In this document: piece after piece, positions 44,595 through 53,624 of the stretch
Numbering within the stretch: position 1 is the stretch's first letter
How the letters are laid out: each line of letters opens with the position of its first letter
Program-made: the position numbers and the translations under genes
From: Massilia brevitalea
Lineage (GTDB): Bacteria; Pseudomonadota; Gammaproteobacteria; Burkholderiales; Burkholderiaceae_D
Direction of reading: 5' to 3'
DNA length: 64,000 nucleotides
NCBI RefSeq assembly: GCF_030711405.1
Contig: NZ_JAULSI010000004.1
Location: 155,868-219,867 of the forward strand
Notes under the pieces: model-generated
Database searches by the model: none
The model's input: only the letters and a program-made list of their open reading frames with translations
What the model was told of the DNA's origin: nothing

Positions 44595-47405
44595 TTAGAA
44601 GGTGTAGTCCGCGCGCAGGGTGTAGACGCGGCCGATCGGCTTGGCCACGTTACGTGCGAACACCACGCGCGAGCTCAGGCGCTGGTTCGACAGCGGCGGA
44701 TCTTCGTCGAACAGGTTGTTCACGCCGAAGCCGACCTTGACGTTCGGGCTGAACTTCCAGCTAGTCGACAGGTTGTACACGCGGTACGGGTCGATCACGT
44801 TGTAGAACGGCTGGCCCGGTTTCTGGGTGGCGAGGGCGTTGGTGTCTTCGTAGCTCGATGCGTACTGCTGCGTCAGCTGGGCGAAGAAGGGGCCGTAGGA
44901 CCAGTTCACGCGCGCCTGGTGCTTCCACTTGAAGATGTAGGTGTTGGCCGAGGTGGCGGCGGTCGACAGCGCGCCGTTCTTGCCGACGCTGTCGTTCCAG
45001 GCGCCGCCGACTTCGTTCTGGCCTTCGTACTTGTCGGTGAAGGTGCCGTCCAGCGAGGCGCCGAAGCGGCCCCAGTTCGAGGTCGGATACACGTAGCTCA
45101 GGTTCAGGTCGATACCCTGGGTACGCAGGCCGCCCATGTTCAGGCGCGTCTTGGTGATGTACTGCAGGGTGCCGTCCGGGTTACGCACGAACAGGTCGTT
45201 GTACTGGTCGACGTTGCCGAAGATCGTGTCTTCCGAAATCTGGGCGATGGTGCCCTTCATGTCGATCTTCCAGAAGTCGACGCTGGCCACGAAGTTCTTG
45301 AACGGTTCCACCACCAGGCCGACGGTGATGGTCTTGGCTTTCTCCGGCTCCAGGTCGGGATTGGCGCCGGTCAGCGTGGTCAGGCGCGTGTTGCAGACGC
45401 GGGTGGCATCGAGGTTCAGGCTGGCGAAGCGCGGGTCGGTGGTGAGCGTGCCGGTGCCGGGCACGCCGGGCGTGGCGCTCGGGCAGAGCAGCGGATCGTC
45501 CCAGTTCGCGCTTGATGGCACCAGCTGGCGCGGGGTGCCGTACAGTTCCGGCAGGGTCGGCGCGCGGAAGCCGCGGCTGACGGTACCGCGCAGCATGACC
45601 TCTTTCATCGGCTGGTAGCGGAAGCTCGCCTTCGGGTTGAAGGTCGAGCCGAAGTCGCTGAAATGGTCGCCGCGAATCGCCACGTTCAGGTTCAGTTCCT
45701 TGGTCACCGGCGCATCGAGTTCGGCATACATGCCGGCCACGCGGCGCGAACCGCTCGGGTTGGCGCCCGGCGTTCCCGACACTTTATAGGTGACCTCGTT
45801 GGCCAGCATGTTCACGCTTTCCTCGAAGGTTTCGCGGTGCCAGTCGGCGCCCACGGCCAGGCCGAGCGCGCCGCCCTTCAGGTCCATCAGGGTGCGCGAG
45901 AAATTCACGTCGCCGCCGTAGTAGCGCACGTCGGCCTTGCGGTAGTCCTGGCCGTCGGCCGAGATGCTTTCCAGGTAGGCCAGGCCGGTCGCATCCTGCG
46001 GGCCGAAGGGGTTCAGGGTGCCGTTCGCCACGCCGGCGTACAGGCCCGGCGTGCGGACAAAATTGTCCTTGAAGCCGATGTTGCGCTGGCTGTAGGCGTA
46101 CGAGACGCCGGCGCGGTAGTCCCAGCCGGCGACCATGCCTTCGTCGGCCACGACCACGCGGTGGTTCAGCTGCTCGTCGTGGTTGGTCACGGCGCCGAGT
46201 TCGTCCAGGCTCCAGGTCAGGGCCAGGTCTTCGCCGTTCAGGCCGGCCACGGCCGGCACGCCGCCGCTGCCGCCCGGGTACCACTTGCTGGCCCTGGTCA
46301 TCATCAGCGGCTGGCGCGAGGCGGTCAGGCGGTCGTAGTCGGTGTTCGCGCCAAAGGGTTGCGGCGCGTCGGAGGCGTCGATGTAGGACTTGGCCAGCTG
46401 CAGTTCCACCGTCAGCACCTTGCCCTCGCCGTGGGCCAGGCTGCCCTTGGTGTACAGGGTGGCCTGCTGGGCTTCCGGCAGCAGCTCGGGATAATAGGCC
46501 GGGTCGGTGATGCAGGTCTTGCCGCCATTCGCATTGGTGCGGGTCGACGGCACCGTGGTCTGCACGGAGAACGGCGACACGCAGCCGGCTGCGAAGTAGG
46601 GGTTGCCGGTGATGTTGGCCGAGCGCCCGTTGCGGTAGATGGTGAAGTTGGCCGGCGAGGCCGAGCCGCCCGAGGTGTTCGAGGTGAACGGCGTGCCGCC
46701 CAGGGACAGCAGCTTGTCCGGATCGGTGATGTTCGGGCGGTCGCGCTGCAGCAGCGAATCGCGGCGCTGGATGTCGAAGGCGGTGTAGATGTTCCAGCCG
46801 TCGTCGGCCAGGCTGCCCTTGCCGGCCACGATGGCCAGGCGCTTCTGCGAGCCGCCGCCCGAGGCTTCCGGCTTGACGCCGTTGGCGCTGACGGTCACGC
46901 CGTTGACCGACTTCTTGGTGATGAAGTTGACCACGCCGGCAATCGCATCGGTGCCGTACAGGGCCGAGGCGCCGTCGCGCAGCACTTCCACGCGGTCGAT
47001 GGCGGCCATCGGGATCACGTCGACGTTCACCGAGCTGGCGCCCAGCGCCTCGTTGGCCAGGCGGCGGCCGTTCAGCAGCACCAGGGTGCGGTTGGTGTTC
47101 AGGCCGCGCATGTTGATCATGGTGCCGCTGCCGCCGCCGCCCACCGGTTCATTGGTGGTGGCCACCGTCAGGGCCACGGCCACTTCCGACATCGTGGTCA
47201 GGCCGCGGTTGACCAGGTCTTCCGACTTGATGGTGGTGAGGGGCAGGGCGTTTTCGCTGGCGAGGCGCTTGATCGAGGAACCCGTGACTTCCACGCGCTG
47301 CATCGGCGCGTCCTGCGCAAAGGCGCCATTGGCCAGGGTGAGCACCGCGAGGGCGACTGCCGACAGAAGGAAGCGCGGTTCGATGAGATTGTTCTGGTGT
47401 TTCAC
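44595..47405 (-). CDS. TonB-dependent receptor, pectin locus (second)
   Basis: A 936-aa receptor. The start is a GTG at 47405: AGGAGA lies six bases upstream and the signal peptide (MKHQNN... NGAFAQD) begins at once; the ATG just before it is out of frame and hits TGA directly. The plug shows EVTGSSIKRL, MINMRGLNTNRTLVLLNGRR and DRVEVLRDGASALYGTDAIA, typical of this subgroup. The barrel ends RVYTLRADYTF. It heads the operon with pectate lyase and GH28 and is preceded by a perfect TGGTCTGACCA operator, so oligogalacturonide uptake is likely. Confidence 0.92.
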   Translation of the reverse strand: MKHQNNLIEPRFLLSAVALAVLTLANGAFAQDAPMQRVEVTGSSIKRLASENALPLTTIKSEDLVNRGLTTMSEVAVALTVATTNEPVGGGGSGTMINMRGLNTNRTLVLLNGRRLANEALGASSVNVDVIPMAAIDRVEVLRDGASALYGTDAIAGVVNFITKKSVNGVTVSANGVKPEASGGGSQKRLAIVAGKGSLADDGWNIYTAFDIQRRDSLLQRDRPNITDPDKLLSLGGTPFTSNTSGGSASPANFTIYRNGRSANITGNPYFAAGCVSPFSVQTTVPSTRTNANGGKTCITDPAYYPELLPEAQQATLYTKGSLAHGEGKVLTVELQLAKSYIDASDAPQPFGANTDYDRLTASRQPLMMTRASKWYPGGSGGVPAVAGLNGEDLALTWSLDELGAVTNHDEQLNHRVVVADEGMVAGWDYRAGVSYAYSQRNIGFKDNFVRTPGLYAGVANGTLNPFGPQDATGLAYLESISADGQDYRKADVRYYGGDVNFSRTLMDLKGGALGLAVGADWHRETFEESVNMLANEVTYKVSGTPGANPSGSRRVAGMYAELDAPVTKELNLNVAIRGDHFSDFGSTFNPKASFRYQPMKEVMLRGTVSRGFRAPTLPELYGTPRQLVPSSANWDDPLLCPSATPGVPGTGTLTTDPRFASLNLDATRVCNTRLTTLTGANPDLEPEKAKTITVGLVVEPFKNFVASVDFWKIDMKGTIAQISEDTIFGNVDQYNDLFVRNPDGTLQYITKTRLNMGGLRTQGIDLNLSYVYPTSNWGRFGASLDGTFTDKYEGQNEVGGAWNDSVGKNGALSTAATSANTYIFKWKHQARVNWSYGPFFAQLTQQYASSYEDTNALATQKPGQPFYNVIDPYRVYNLSTSWKFSPNVKVGFGVNNLFDEDPPLSNQRLSSRVVFARNVAKPIGRVYTLRADYTF

Positions 47406-47525
47406 TGCATGTCTCCTGCTTGTTATCGTCGAGTGCGTCCCGGTGTTTCCCGGGTTCGCGCGTAAGGACCGCTCCAATGCACGGCAGCACACCAGGCCGA
47501 GATTGGTATGCGAACGATTCTACTT

Positions 47526-47536
47526 TGGTCTGACCA
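47526..47536. promoter_or_regulatory. Perfect palindromic TGGTCTGACCA operator
   Basis: This is the only site in the window that matches the consensus TGGTCNGACCA exactly on both arms. It lies 121 bases upstream of the receptor-lyase-GH28 operon. A weaker half site (TGGTCC) lies at about 47568. The rest of the 47406-47700 gap shows no gene. Confidence 0.75.
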
Positions 47537-47700
47537 CTTTAGCAATCTGGATGAACCAGTTATTTTTTGGTCCATACAGATGCGCGCGTTTGCACCCGGC
47601 TACGTCAAGCGTGGCCATGTGCCCGGCATGCGGAGCCGGCAGGGAGGAGGCGATAGCGCCAGGCGGCTGCGGTCTGGCTGGGTGCTACGGCGCGGGGCGT

Positions 47701-48399
47701 TCAGCCGCGCGAGAAGGTGCGGGTCACGCGGTCGAGGTGGGCGCGCATCGCGGTGCGGGCGCCGGCGACGTCGTGCGAGGCGATGGCGGCAAAGATATTG
47801 CGGTGGTCGATCAGGGTCTGCTGGCGCAGTTCCTCGGTCTGGAAGTGTTCCTTCAGCTTGTGCCAGAGCGAGCCGCGCTGGCTCCACAGGTATTCGATCA
47901 CGCCGACCATCGCGCTGTTGCCGGTGGCGCGGGCGATCGCCAGGTGGAAGTCGCGGTCGGCCGATTCGTTGCCGCTGCGGTCTTCGTGGTGCTGCTCCAT
48001 CGCCATCACGGCGACGAGGATGGCATCGATGTTGGCGTCGCTGGCGTGCTTGGCCGCCATCGCCGCCACCTCGACCTCGATCAGGCGGCGCGCGGCCAGC
48101 ACCTCGAAGGGGCCGGGGCCGGCGGTCGGCACCTCGGCCTGGGGCTTGGCCTGCTCGCTGACGTACACGCCGGAGCCGCCGCGCACCTCGACGGTGCCGC
48201 CCAGTTCCAGCGCGATCAGGGCTTCGCGCAGCGAGGTGCGGCTGACGCCGAGCTTGGTAGCCAGCTCGCGTTCGGCCGGCAGGCGCTCGCCGGGCCGGAT
48301 GTTCTCGGCACTGATCAGCTCCTCGATCTTGCTCGATACGACACGGTAGAGCCGTGGCTCATTGGCGCCCGTTTCGTTCGGCGCGGCGGTTTTCTTCAT
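47701..48399 (-). CDS. GntR-family regulator with FCD domain (UxuR/ExuR-like)
   Basis: A 232-aa protein. The winged helix is YRVVSSKIEELISAENIRPG, then LPAERELATKLGVSRTSLRE and GGTVEVRGGSGVYV. The FCD domain from about 95 has the metal/effector residues in ADRDFHLAIARATGN and a histidine in LIDHRNIFAAI. Members bind uronates or their products and dissociate from DNA. Two sites resembling the locus-wide TGGTCNGRCCA motif occur in its own promoter, which suggests autoregulation. It is the best candidate repressor for all the pectin promoters. Confidence 0.9.
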   Translation of the reverse strand: MKKTAAPNETGANEPRLYRVVSSKIEELISAENIRPGERLPAERELATKLGVSRTSLREALIALELGGTVEVRGGSGVYVSEQAKPQAEVPTAGPGPFEVLAARRLIEVEVAAMAAKHASDANIDAILVAVMAMEQHHEDRSGNESADRDFHLAIARATGNSAMVGVIEYLWSQRGSLWHKLKEHFQTEELRQQTLIDHRNIFAAIASHDVAGARTAMRAHLDRVTRTFSRG

Positions 48400-48453
48400 C
48401 GATGGTTCGTCCTGGATTATGTGTGGCCGTTGCCAAACTAGCGAATCTTAGTT

Positions 48454-48485
48454 TGGTACGGTCAATGTTGCAAGTGGACCAACCA
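48454..48485. promoter_or_regulatory. Two GntR-type sites before the GntR gene
   Basis: TGGTACGGTCA at 48454-48464 and TGGACCAACCA at 48475-48485 (reverse TGGTTGGTCCA) are imperfect versions of the regulon motif, 21 bp apart. They lie 55-86 bases upstream of the regulator's ATG. Confidence 0.6.
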
Positions 48486-48509
48486 AATACGTGCGCCGCG
48501 CGCGGTCGT

Positions 48510-49757
48510 TCAAGGCTGTGGCGTGACCGTCATCGCCAGCGTAAACGCGTTGGCGCCTTCGCCGACCTTGACGGTCGCCTGTTCGCCGTGGCGGGCCAGC
48601 AGCGTCGGCGTCGCGACCAGTTCCTTGTTCCTGAACAGCCGGGTCGCCAGCCAGACGTCGTTCTTCGCAGTTCCCGGACGTACCGTGACTTCGGCGCGCC
48701 AGCCTTCCGACGCCACGCTGAACGGCTTGCCTGTCTCGGCCACCACGCGCGGAACGGCGAATTCGTCATCGCGCTTGCCAAACGCATCCGCCTCGATCCG
48801 GAACGGCGCCTCCGTATTGCTGCCGGCCTTGACGAACAGGGCGATCGAATACCTGCCCGCCGCCTGCGCCTGCCCTGCGTGCACGCTCAGCGTGGCGCCG
48901 AAGGTCCCTGCGGCCAGCAGGGCAAGGACGATGCGGCCGGCGCTGCGGCGAACTTTTCCAGGCGTGGTGTGCTGCAATTGCATGATGCGCTCCTTGGTTG
49001 GGTGGGGCGATTGCCAGTGGCAGTGGATGCCGGCGCCGACGTGTAACGGGCCGGTGTGGGACTTGAGCAGGGCCTCGGCATAGATTCGCCGTTGCCGGGA
49101 ATGGCGCCGCGCGACCGCGGCATCGCAGGCCAGTTCCTGGTCCTGGCGCATGGCGCGCACACCCAGGTGGACCAGCGGATTGAACCAGAACAGGCACCCG
49201 AACAGCGCAGCGGCCAGGTTCGCGATGGCGTCGCGGCGCGCGATATGGACCTGCTCGTGCGCGATGACCAGGGCCTGCTCGGCTGGCGTGTAGCGCTCGG
49301 CGAAGTCGTGCGGTACAACGATCCTCGGACGCAGCAGGCCCATCGAAGCAGGACCCACGGCGGCGGCGCTGACATAAACGTTTCCTTTGCGCGTCAACGG
49401 TCCGGCGCGGCGCAGGAAGGCGTGGTGAGCGACGATCAGCCAAAGCAGCGAGACCAGCGTGCCGGCGGCCCACACGACCGCCAGATAGTCGGCCTGAGCG
49501 GGCAAGGCGGCCGGCGCGGCTTGCTGGACCAGGGCCTGGACCGCATACGGCGCCTGCACAAACAAGAGTTGCGGGCGTGCGTAAGCTGGCAGCAGCGCGG
49601 CCGCGGCGACCAGCGGCACGATCAGCCAGGCGGCGTAGGCCAGCGCGGCGCCGAACTGGCGCAGTAAGGGTTTGCGCACGAGGAGCAGCAGCGCGACCGC
49701 GGTGGACGTGATCAGCGCCACGCGCAGGAGCGGTGAGATCAGATCACTTCCCATCAC
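48510..49757 (-). CDS. BlaR1-like M56 membrane peptidase with atypical C-terminal domain
   Basis: A 415-aa membrane protein; it begins at a GTG (49757), with ATG at 49754 as an alternative, and overlaps the BlaI stop. Transmembrane segments occur at about 8-27, 38-57 and 90-110. The zinc-protease site is IAHEQVHIARRDAI with ELACD as the third ligand. After a further membrane segment (278-298) the extracytoplasmic part is only about 115 residues and has no penicillin-binding motifs; it includes VATPTLLARHGEQATVKVG, which looks secretin-like. In BlaR1 systems the protease cleaves BlaI on stimulus. The signal here is unknown. Confidence 0.82.
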   Translation of the reverse strand: MMGSDLISPLLRVALITSTAVALLLLVRKPLLRQFGAALAYAAWLIVPLVAAAALLPAYARPQLLFVQAPYAVQALVQQAAPAALPAQADYLAVVWAAGTLVSLLWLIVAHHAFLRRAGPLTRKGNVYVSAAAVGPASMGLLRPRIVVPHDFAERYTPAEQALVIAHEQVHIARRDAIANLAAALFGCLFWFNPLVHLGVRAMRQDQELACDAAVARRHSRQRRIYAEALLKSHTGPLHVGAGIHCHWQSPHPTKERIMQLQHTTPGKVRRSAGRIVLALLAAGTFGATLSVHAGQAQAAGRYSIALFVKAGSNTEAPFRIEADAFGKRDDEFAVPRVVAETGKPFSVASEGWRAEVTVRPGTAKNDVWLATRLFRNKELVATPTLLARHGEQATVKVGEGANAFTLAMTVTPQP

Positions 49758-50157
49758 GCTGGCCGTCGTCGAGTGTGTCGATCAGCTGGCGCAGCTCCTG
49801 CAAATCGGCCTGCGACAGCTTGCGCTGGCTGCCGAAGTGGGCGACCAGCGGCGCGATGCGTCCGCCGAACAGGCGCTGCACCAGGCTCTCGCTCTCGCGC
49901 GCCAGCCAGGCTTCGCGCGGCAGCACCGCGTGGTACAGGAAGCGCCGCCCATCCTTTTGCGCCGCGATGGCGCCTTTCTTGAGCAGGCGGTTCAGCAGGG
50001 TCTTGACGGTGGCGCTCTGCCAGTGCTGGCTCTCGGACAGGGCGACCACGACCTGCTCGGCCACGATCGGCCCCGGCGCGCGCCAGAGGACTTCCATCAC
50101 GTGCGACTCGGCGTCGCTGATGTTCGCTACAGGATCGGTTGAAGGGGGATTCGACAT
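49744..50157 (-). CDS. BlaI/MecI/CopY-type repressor
   Basis: A 137-aa protein. The start at MSNPPSTDPVANIS places the conserved ISDAESHVMEVLWR at the N-terminus; a longer frame to 50319 runs through the operators and is rejected. The winged helix reads SATVKTLLNRLLKKGAIAAQ, followed by RFLYHAVLPREAWLARESES, the region that is cut in BlaI by its partner protease. It pairs with the M56 gene downstream, overlapping by 14 bases. The two TTACANNTGTAA operators upstream support self-repression. No beta-lactamase gene is adjacent. Confidence 0.9.
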   Translation of the reverse strand: MSNPPSTDPVANISDAESHVMEVLWRAPGPIVAEQVVVALSESQHWQSATVKTLLNRLLKKGAIAAQKDGRRFLYHAVLPREAWLARESESLVQRLFGGRIAPLVAHFGSQRKLSQADLQELRQLIDTLDDGQRDGK

Positions 50158-50168
50158 GACAGCACCAT

Positions 50169-50206
50169 TTACAGTTGTAATCTTGGAGTGATGATTACAC
50201 CTGTAA
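50169..50206. promoter_or_regulatory. Two BlaI-type operators TTACANNTGTAA
   Basis: TTACAGTTGTAA at 50169-50180 and TTACACCTGTAA at 50195-50206 are 26 bp apart. They match the TACA-TGTA dyads bound by BlaI/MecI/CopY repressors and lie directly upstream of the BlaI start codon. Confidence 0.85.
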
Positions 50207-50322
50207 ACGATAGTGTCAAGCGTCTTGCAGGAGGATGGATACCTGGATATCGCGCGCTGCCGCGGTCGATCGGTCGCGTGGTTGGCAAGGGGTAAGGCAG
50301 CGTGCACAGGGGTGTCCACGCG

Positions 50323-50428
50323 GTAGGGTGGGTACTTGTACCCACCGATTCACCTCGGTCAACTCGTGCCTCGTGCAAGGGGTGACGGTGCGATGGTACC
50401 GCCAGGTGGGTACAAGTACCCACCCTAC
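50323..50428. repeat. REP-like inverted repeat pair, GTACTTGTAC variant
   Basis: GTAGGGTGGGTACTTGTACC continuing to 50346 is repeated as a perfect 24-bp reverse complement at 50405-50428. Outer bases are shared with the repeats at 6453 and 30186, and the inner ten bases are a third compensated palindrome. With the BlaI operators it fills the 311-base gap 50158-50468. Confidence 0.87.
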
Positions 50429-50468
50429 GATACTGCACATGCAAATGGTCCGCTCAAGATCGCGCGGA

Positions 50469-53400
50469 CTAGGGCTGCGGATTCCAGTTGCGCCCTTTGA
50501 ACACTTCAGCCCGGCTCGACAGGCGCGCCGCTTCTTCCCGGCTCAGCTGCGCACCGCCAAAGCTGCGCGACTGCCCATCCTCCATCTTGTTCCCATACTC
50601 GCGCCAGCCACCCTGCGCCGGATTCGGCACCGGCTTGCGCAGCCAGGCATCCGCCGCCATGTGCGGCCCGACCTTGCATTCGATAAAGGCGACGTTGTCC
50701 CAGGTATTCGCCGTACCCGGCGAGCGCGCCAGATAGGTCGCCCCAGGCGGCGGCATGTTCCCCGCCGGTCCCGGCCCGCGCGTCAGGCGCGAGCGCAGGA
50801 AAATGAAGCCCGGCTCGTCTGGCCCCACGGTGCGCGCCTGCACCAGATAGCCGCCGCTGTCCGGATTCGCGCTGTCGCCCACCGTGCGCAGTTCGCTCTC
50901 CTCGAACAGCGCGGCCCGGTTGTTCCCCCAGATGAAATCGACGTTGCCTTCGACGAGCGACCGGTAGAACCACGCATAGCCGGTCAGCTGCAGGGTGTCC
51001 TGCTCGCTGATGAAGTGGGCATTGCGCACCGCCAGCCGGCCAGCATCGCTGCTGAAGAACAGGGTTTCGGCCTGGGCCGAGTGGCCGTCGCTGCGCAGCG
51101 TGGTGTTATGCAGGGCGATGTCGCGGATCTCGAGCAGGTCGCTGTCCTGGGCCAGGAACAGCGCGCGCCCACCCAGCACGCCCGGCGCGCCCGGCAGCTG
51201 GCCGGTGCCCGAGCCAGGGTTGCGCGTGTCGCTGTTGGCGGCGCGGATGATGGTCGCTTCGCGGCTGGCCCCGCGCAGACTGAGCTTGTCCTTGTCGCGC
51301 AGGTAGAGCAATTCCGGGTACACGCCGTCACGCACGTTCACCGTCAGCGCCTGCTCGCGTGGCAGGCCCATGGCGTAGTCGAGCGCACCCTGCACGGTGC
51401 GGAAGTCGGCGCGGCCGTTGTCGTCGACCGTGATGCTGTCGCCCACCGGCTTATAGCGCGCCGTACGGAAGGACCAGCGCGCACCCGGGAAGCTGCCGGC
51501 CCGCAGCAGTTGGCTGTCGACCACGGCCTCGTACTTGGTATCGTAGTCGAGCAGTTGCGGCAGGCGCACGCGCAGCTCATTGTCCTGCACGGTGATCTGG
51601 TGCTGGCGCACCAGGCGCTGGCGCGGCGGCGGACCGATGGCAGCCACGGTTTCGCCAGGGCGAATCGTGGCCACGAGAAGGCGGTCGCGGCTGCGGTAGA
51701 TGCGCACGCTGCCCTGGCCGGTGAGCTGGGGCGCCTGCGCAAACGCGAGGCGCAGGGGCGTGTCGGGCGGCACGCCGCGTTCGTTCTGTGCAGGCGACGC
51801 ACTTGAACCTGCAGGTAGCGCGGACGAAGCTGGTGCGGCGAAGGGCGCGCCGACCTCCACACCGAATACCGTGTGCACCCAGAGATCGTCGACGCTGGTA
51901 ACGGTGACACTGGTACGCCCCTGCGCATGCGGCGTTACGCGCAGGGCGCCGTCACGCACCTCGACCGAGGCGATGTGCGGATCTGCGGCCTGCGCCGCAA
52001 AGGCCGAGGTCGCGCCGACGCGCACCGGTTCGGGCGCATCGCCGGCCTGCAGCAGCAAGCGGTCGTCGCCCAGCTGCACGCTCACGCCTGCTGGCGCGCC
52101 GTCCCCGCCCGAACGCAGGCCGAGCAGCGTGTGCGGTCCGGCGTCTGCAGCGGGCGCCTGTGTGGCGGACAGGGCGGCTGCGAGCGCGCTGGTGACGCGT
52201 TCGCCGTTCACGAACGCGGCCAGCTGTCCATCGCCGGCGCCGAAGCGCAGCACCAGCGGCGCGCCGGCAGGCGGGGCGCGGCGGCGTATCTGTTTCAGGC
52301 GTTCGACGGCGCCGCCGCGCGCGGCCAGCAACTCGACCTGCAATACCTTGCCGCCATCGAGCAGGCGCAGGCTGGCGCCTTGCCAGTCGGCGCCGCTCTG
52401 GCGCGCGCGCAGCACAAACGGTGCGCCTTCGGCCGGCACCAGGCGCGCCTCGACGAAGCTGCTCGCAGCTTCCTCCAGCTTGCGCGGTCCGGCCTGCGCC
52501 TGTACATGGCGCGCCACCTCGCGTGCCGGCAGGGTGGTAAAGGCATACGGCACGCGCCATCCGGGATCGCCGCCGAATGGGCAGTCGAGCAGCGGCCGGC
52601 CGTTCAGCAGCGAGCCCTTGTCGGTGAAAATGCCCGGGCTGGACGCCGGGTCGTGCACGACCTGGCTGCACCGCTCGGCGCCGGCGATGTCGAACACGTT
52701 CGCATCGGACACGATGCGCGACGCGTGGGCTGCGCCGATGCTGTAGCCGTGGTGGTAGACAGGGTGCTTGCGGTCGCCCACGTAATAATTGTTCAGCAGG
52801 TGGACCTGGCCGTAGCGCACACGCGGCGCGCGCTCGGCCACGTGTTCGAACAGATTGCCCTTCAGGGTCACGCGCAGGTGTCCGGCGTCGCCACTGGCCC
52901 GGTCGCCGGCGCCGATCAGCATGTTCTTTTCGTGCAGGGCGAATCGGTTGTAGGTAACACTGACGAAGTCCGAGCCCTGCGTGATGTCGAGCGCGCCGTC
53001 GTGGCACTGCTTGCGCATGCCGTTCTCCACTGGCTGCCTGTCGTCGGTGTCCGGCGCATCGGTAAAGCTGTTATGGTCGATCCACACATGGTGCGAGCCG
53101 GCGACGGTGATGCCGTCGAACAGCGAGTTCCAGTTGCCTTTGGCGCCATCGTTTGGGTCCCAGCGCGGGCCGACGTCGCAGGGGTTGCGGATGGCCAGGT
53201 TGCGGATCACGACCTGCGACACATTCGCCACCGCCAGGCTGCCGTTGACGAAGCCGGCGCCTGGGGCCACGCCGACCAGGGTGGTATTCGGCGGGATGCG
53301 CACGGTGCCGCGCCGGGTCTGGTCGTCGCTGCTGATAAAGGCGCGGCCTTCGCTCATGTCGATGCTGGCAGCCACGCGCACGATGCGGGCCGGCGCAGGC

Positions 53401-53624
53401 GCTTCCAGCGCGGCGACCAACCCGGCGCGATCGCGCACCGTGTACACGTGGGCAGGATCGGCCAGGGCGCCGCCGCGTGTGCCGCCTTCCTGCGCAGCCC
53501 AGCCGTCGGGCGGTGCGTGCTGGCGTTCGGCCTGCGCGCCTGGCGTGGCGGCGGCGCTGGCGGAAGCGGAAGCGAACGACGAAACGGTGGCGGCGAGCGC
53601 CAATGCCGCGACGCGCGCGTTCAA
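50469..53624 (-). CDS. Fusion enzyme: PL1 pectate lyase plus CE8 pectin methylesterase
   Basis: A 1051-aa exported protein (signal ending ASASAAAT), its start overlapping the acetylesterase stop. Residues 35-390 form a PL1 lyase with VWIDHNSFTDAP, QCHDGALDITQGSD and catalytic RAPRVRYGQVHLLNNYY. About 390-620 are beta-rich linker modules, and 620-720 look like a Big-type Ig domain (NERGVPPDTPLRLAF). From about 725 comes CE8: ADFRTVQGALDYA, SEQDTLQLTGYAWFYRS and GNVDFIWGNNRAALFEES with catalytic Asp. Methylester removal and lyase cleavage in one chain suits methylated pectin. The usual YLGRPW is replaced by YLARSPG. Confidence 0.9.
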   Translation of the reverse strand: MNARVAALALAATVSSFASASASAAATPGAQAERQHAPPDGWAAQEGGTRGGALADPAHVYTVRDRAGLVAALEAPAPARIVRVAASIDMSEGRAFISSDDQTRRGTVRIPPNTTLVGVAPGAGFVNGSLAVANVSQVVIRNLAIRNPCDVGPRWDPNDGAKGNWNSLFDGITVAGSHHVWIDHNSFTDAPDTDDRQPVENGMRKQCHDGALDITQGSDFVSVTYNRFALHEKNMLIGAGDRASGDAGHLRVTLKGNLFEHVAERAPRVRYGQVHLLNNYYVGDRKHPVYHHGYSIGAAHASRIVSDANVFDIAGAERCSQVVHDPASSPGIFTDKGSLLNGRPLLDCPFGGDPGWRVPYAFTTLPAREVARHVQAQAGPRKLEEAASSFVEARLVPAEGAPFVLRARQSGADWQGASLRLLDGGKVLQVELLAARGGAVERLKQIRRRAPPAGAPLVLRFGAGDGQLAAFVNGERVTSALAAALSATQAPAADAGPHTLLGLRSGGDGAPAGVSVQLGDDRLLLQAGDAPEPVRVGATSAFAAQAADPHIASVEVRDGALRVTPHAQGRTSVTVTSVDDLWVHTVFGVEVGAPFAAPASSALPAGSSASPAQNERGVPPDTPLRLAFAQAPQLTGQGSVRIYRSRDRLLVATIRPGETVAAIGPPPRQRLVRQHQITVQDNELRVRLPQLLDYDTKYEAVVDSQLLRAGSFPGARWSFRTARYKPVGDSITVDDNGRADFRTVQGALDYAMGLPREQALTVNVRDGVYPELLYLRDKDKLSLRGASREATIIRAANSDTRNPGSGTGQLPGAPGVLGGRALFLAQDSDLLEIRDIALHNTTLRSDGHSAQAETLFFSSDAGRLAVRNAHFISEQDTLQLTGYAWFYRSLVEGNVDFIWGNNRAALFEESELRTVGDSANPDSGGYLVQARTVGPDEPGFIFLRSRLTRGPGPAGNMPPPGATYLARSPGTANTWDNVAFIECKVGPHMAADAWLRKPVPNPAQGGWREYGNKMEDGQSRSFGGAQLSREEAARLSSRAEVFKGRNWNPQP

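Noticed and set aside
47406..47492. Upstream extension of the second pectin TonB receptor
   Set aside because: The added residues (MCCRALERS...) precede the signal peptide and have no ribosome site; the GTG at 47405 has AGGAGA at the right distance.
50158..50319. N-terminal extension of the BlaI-like repressor
   Set aside because: It would translate through both BlaI operators, and the family N-terminus starts at 50157.
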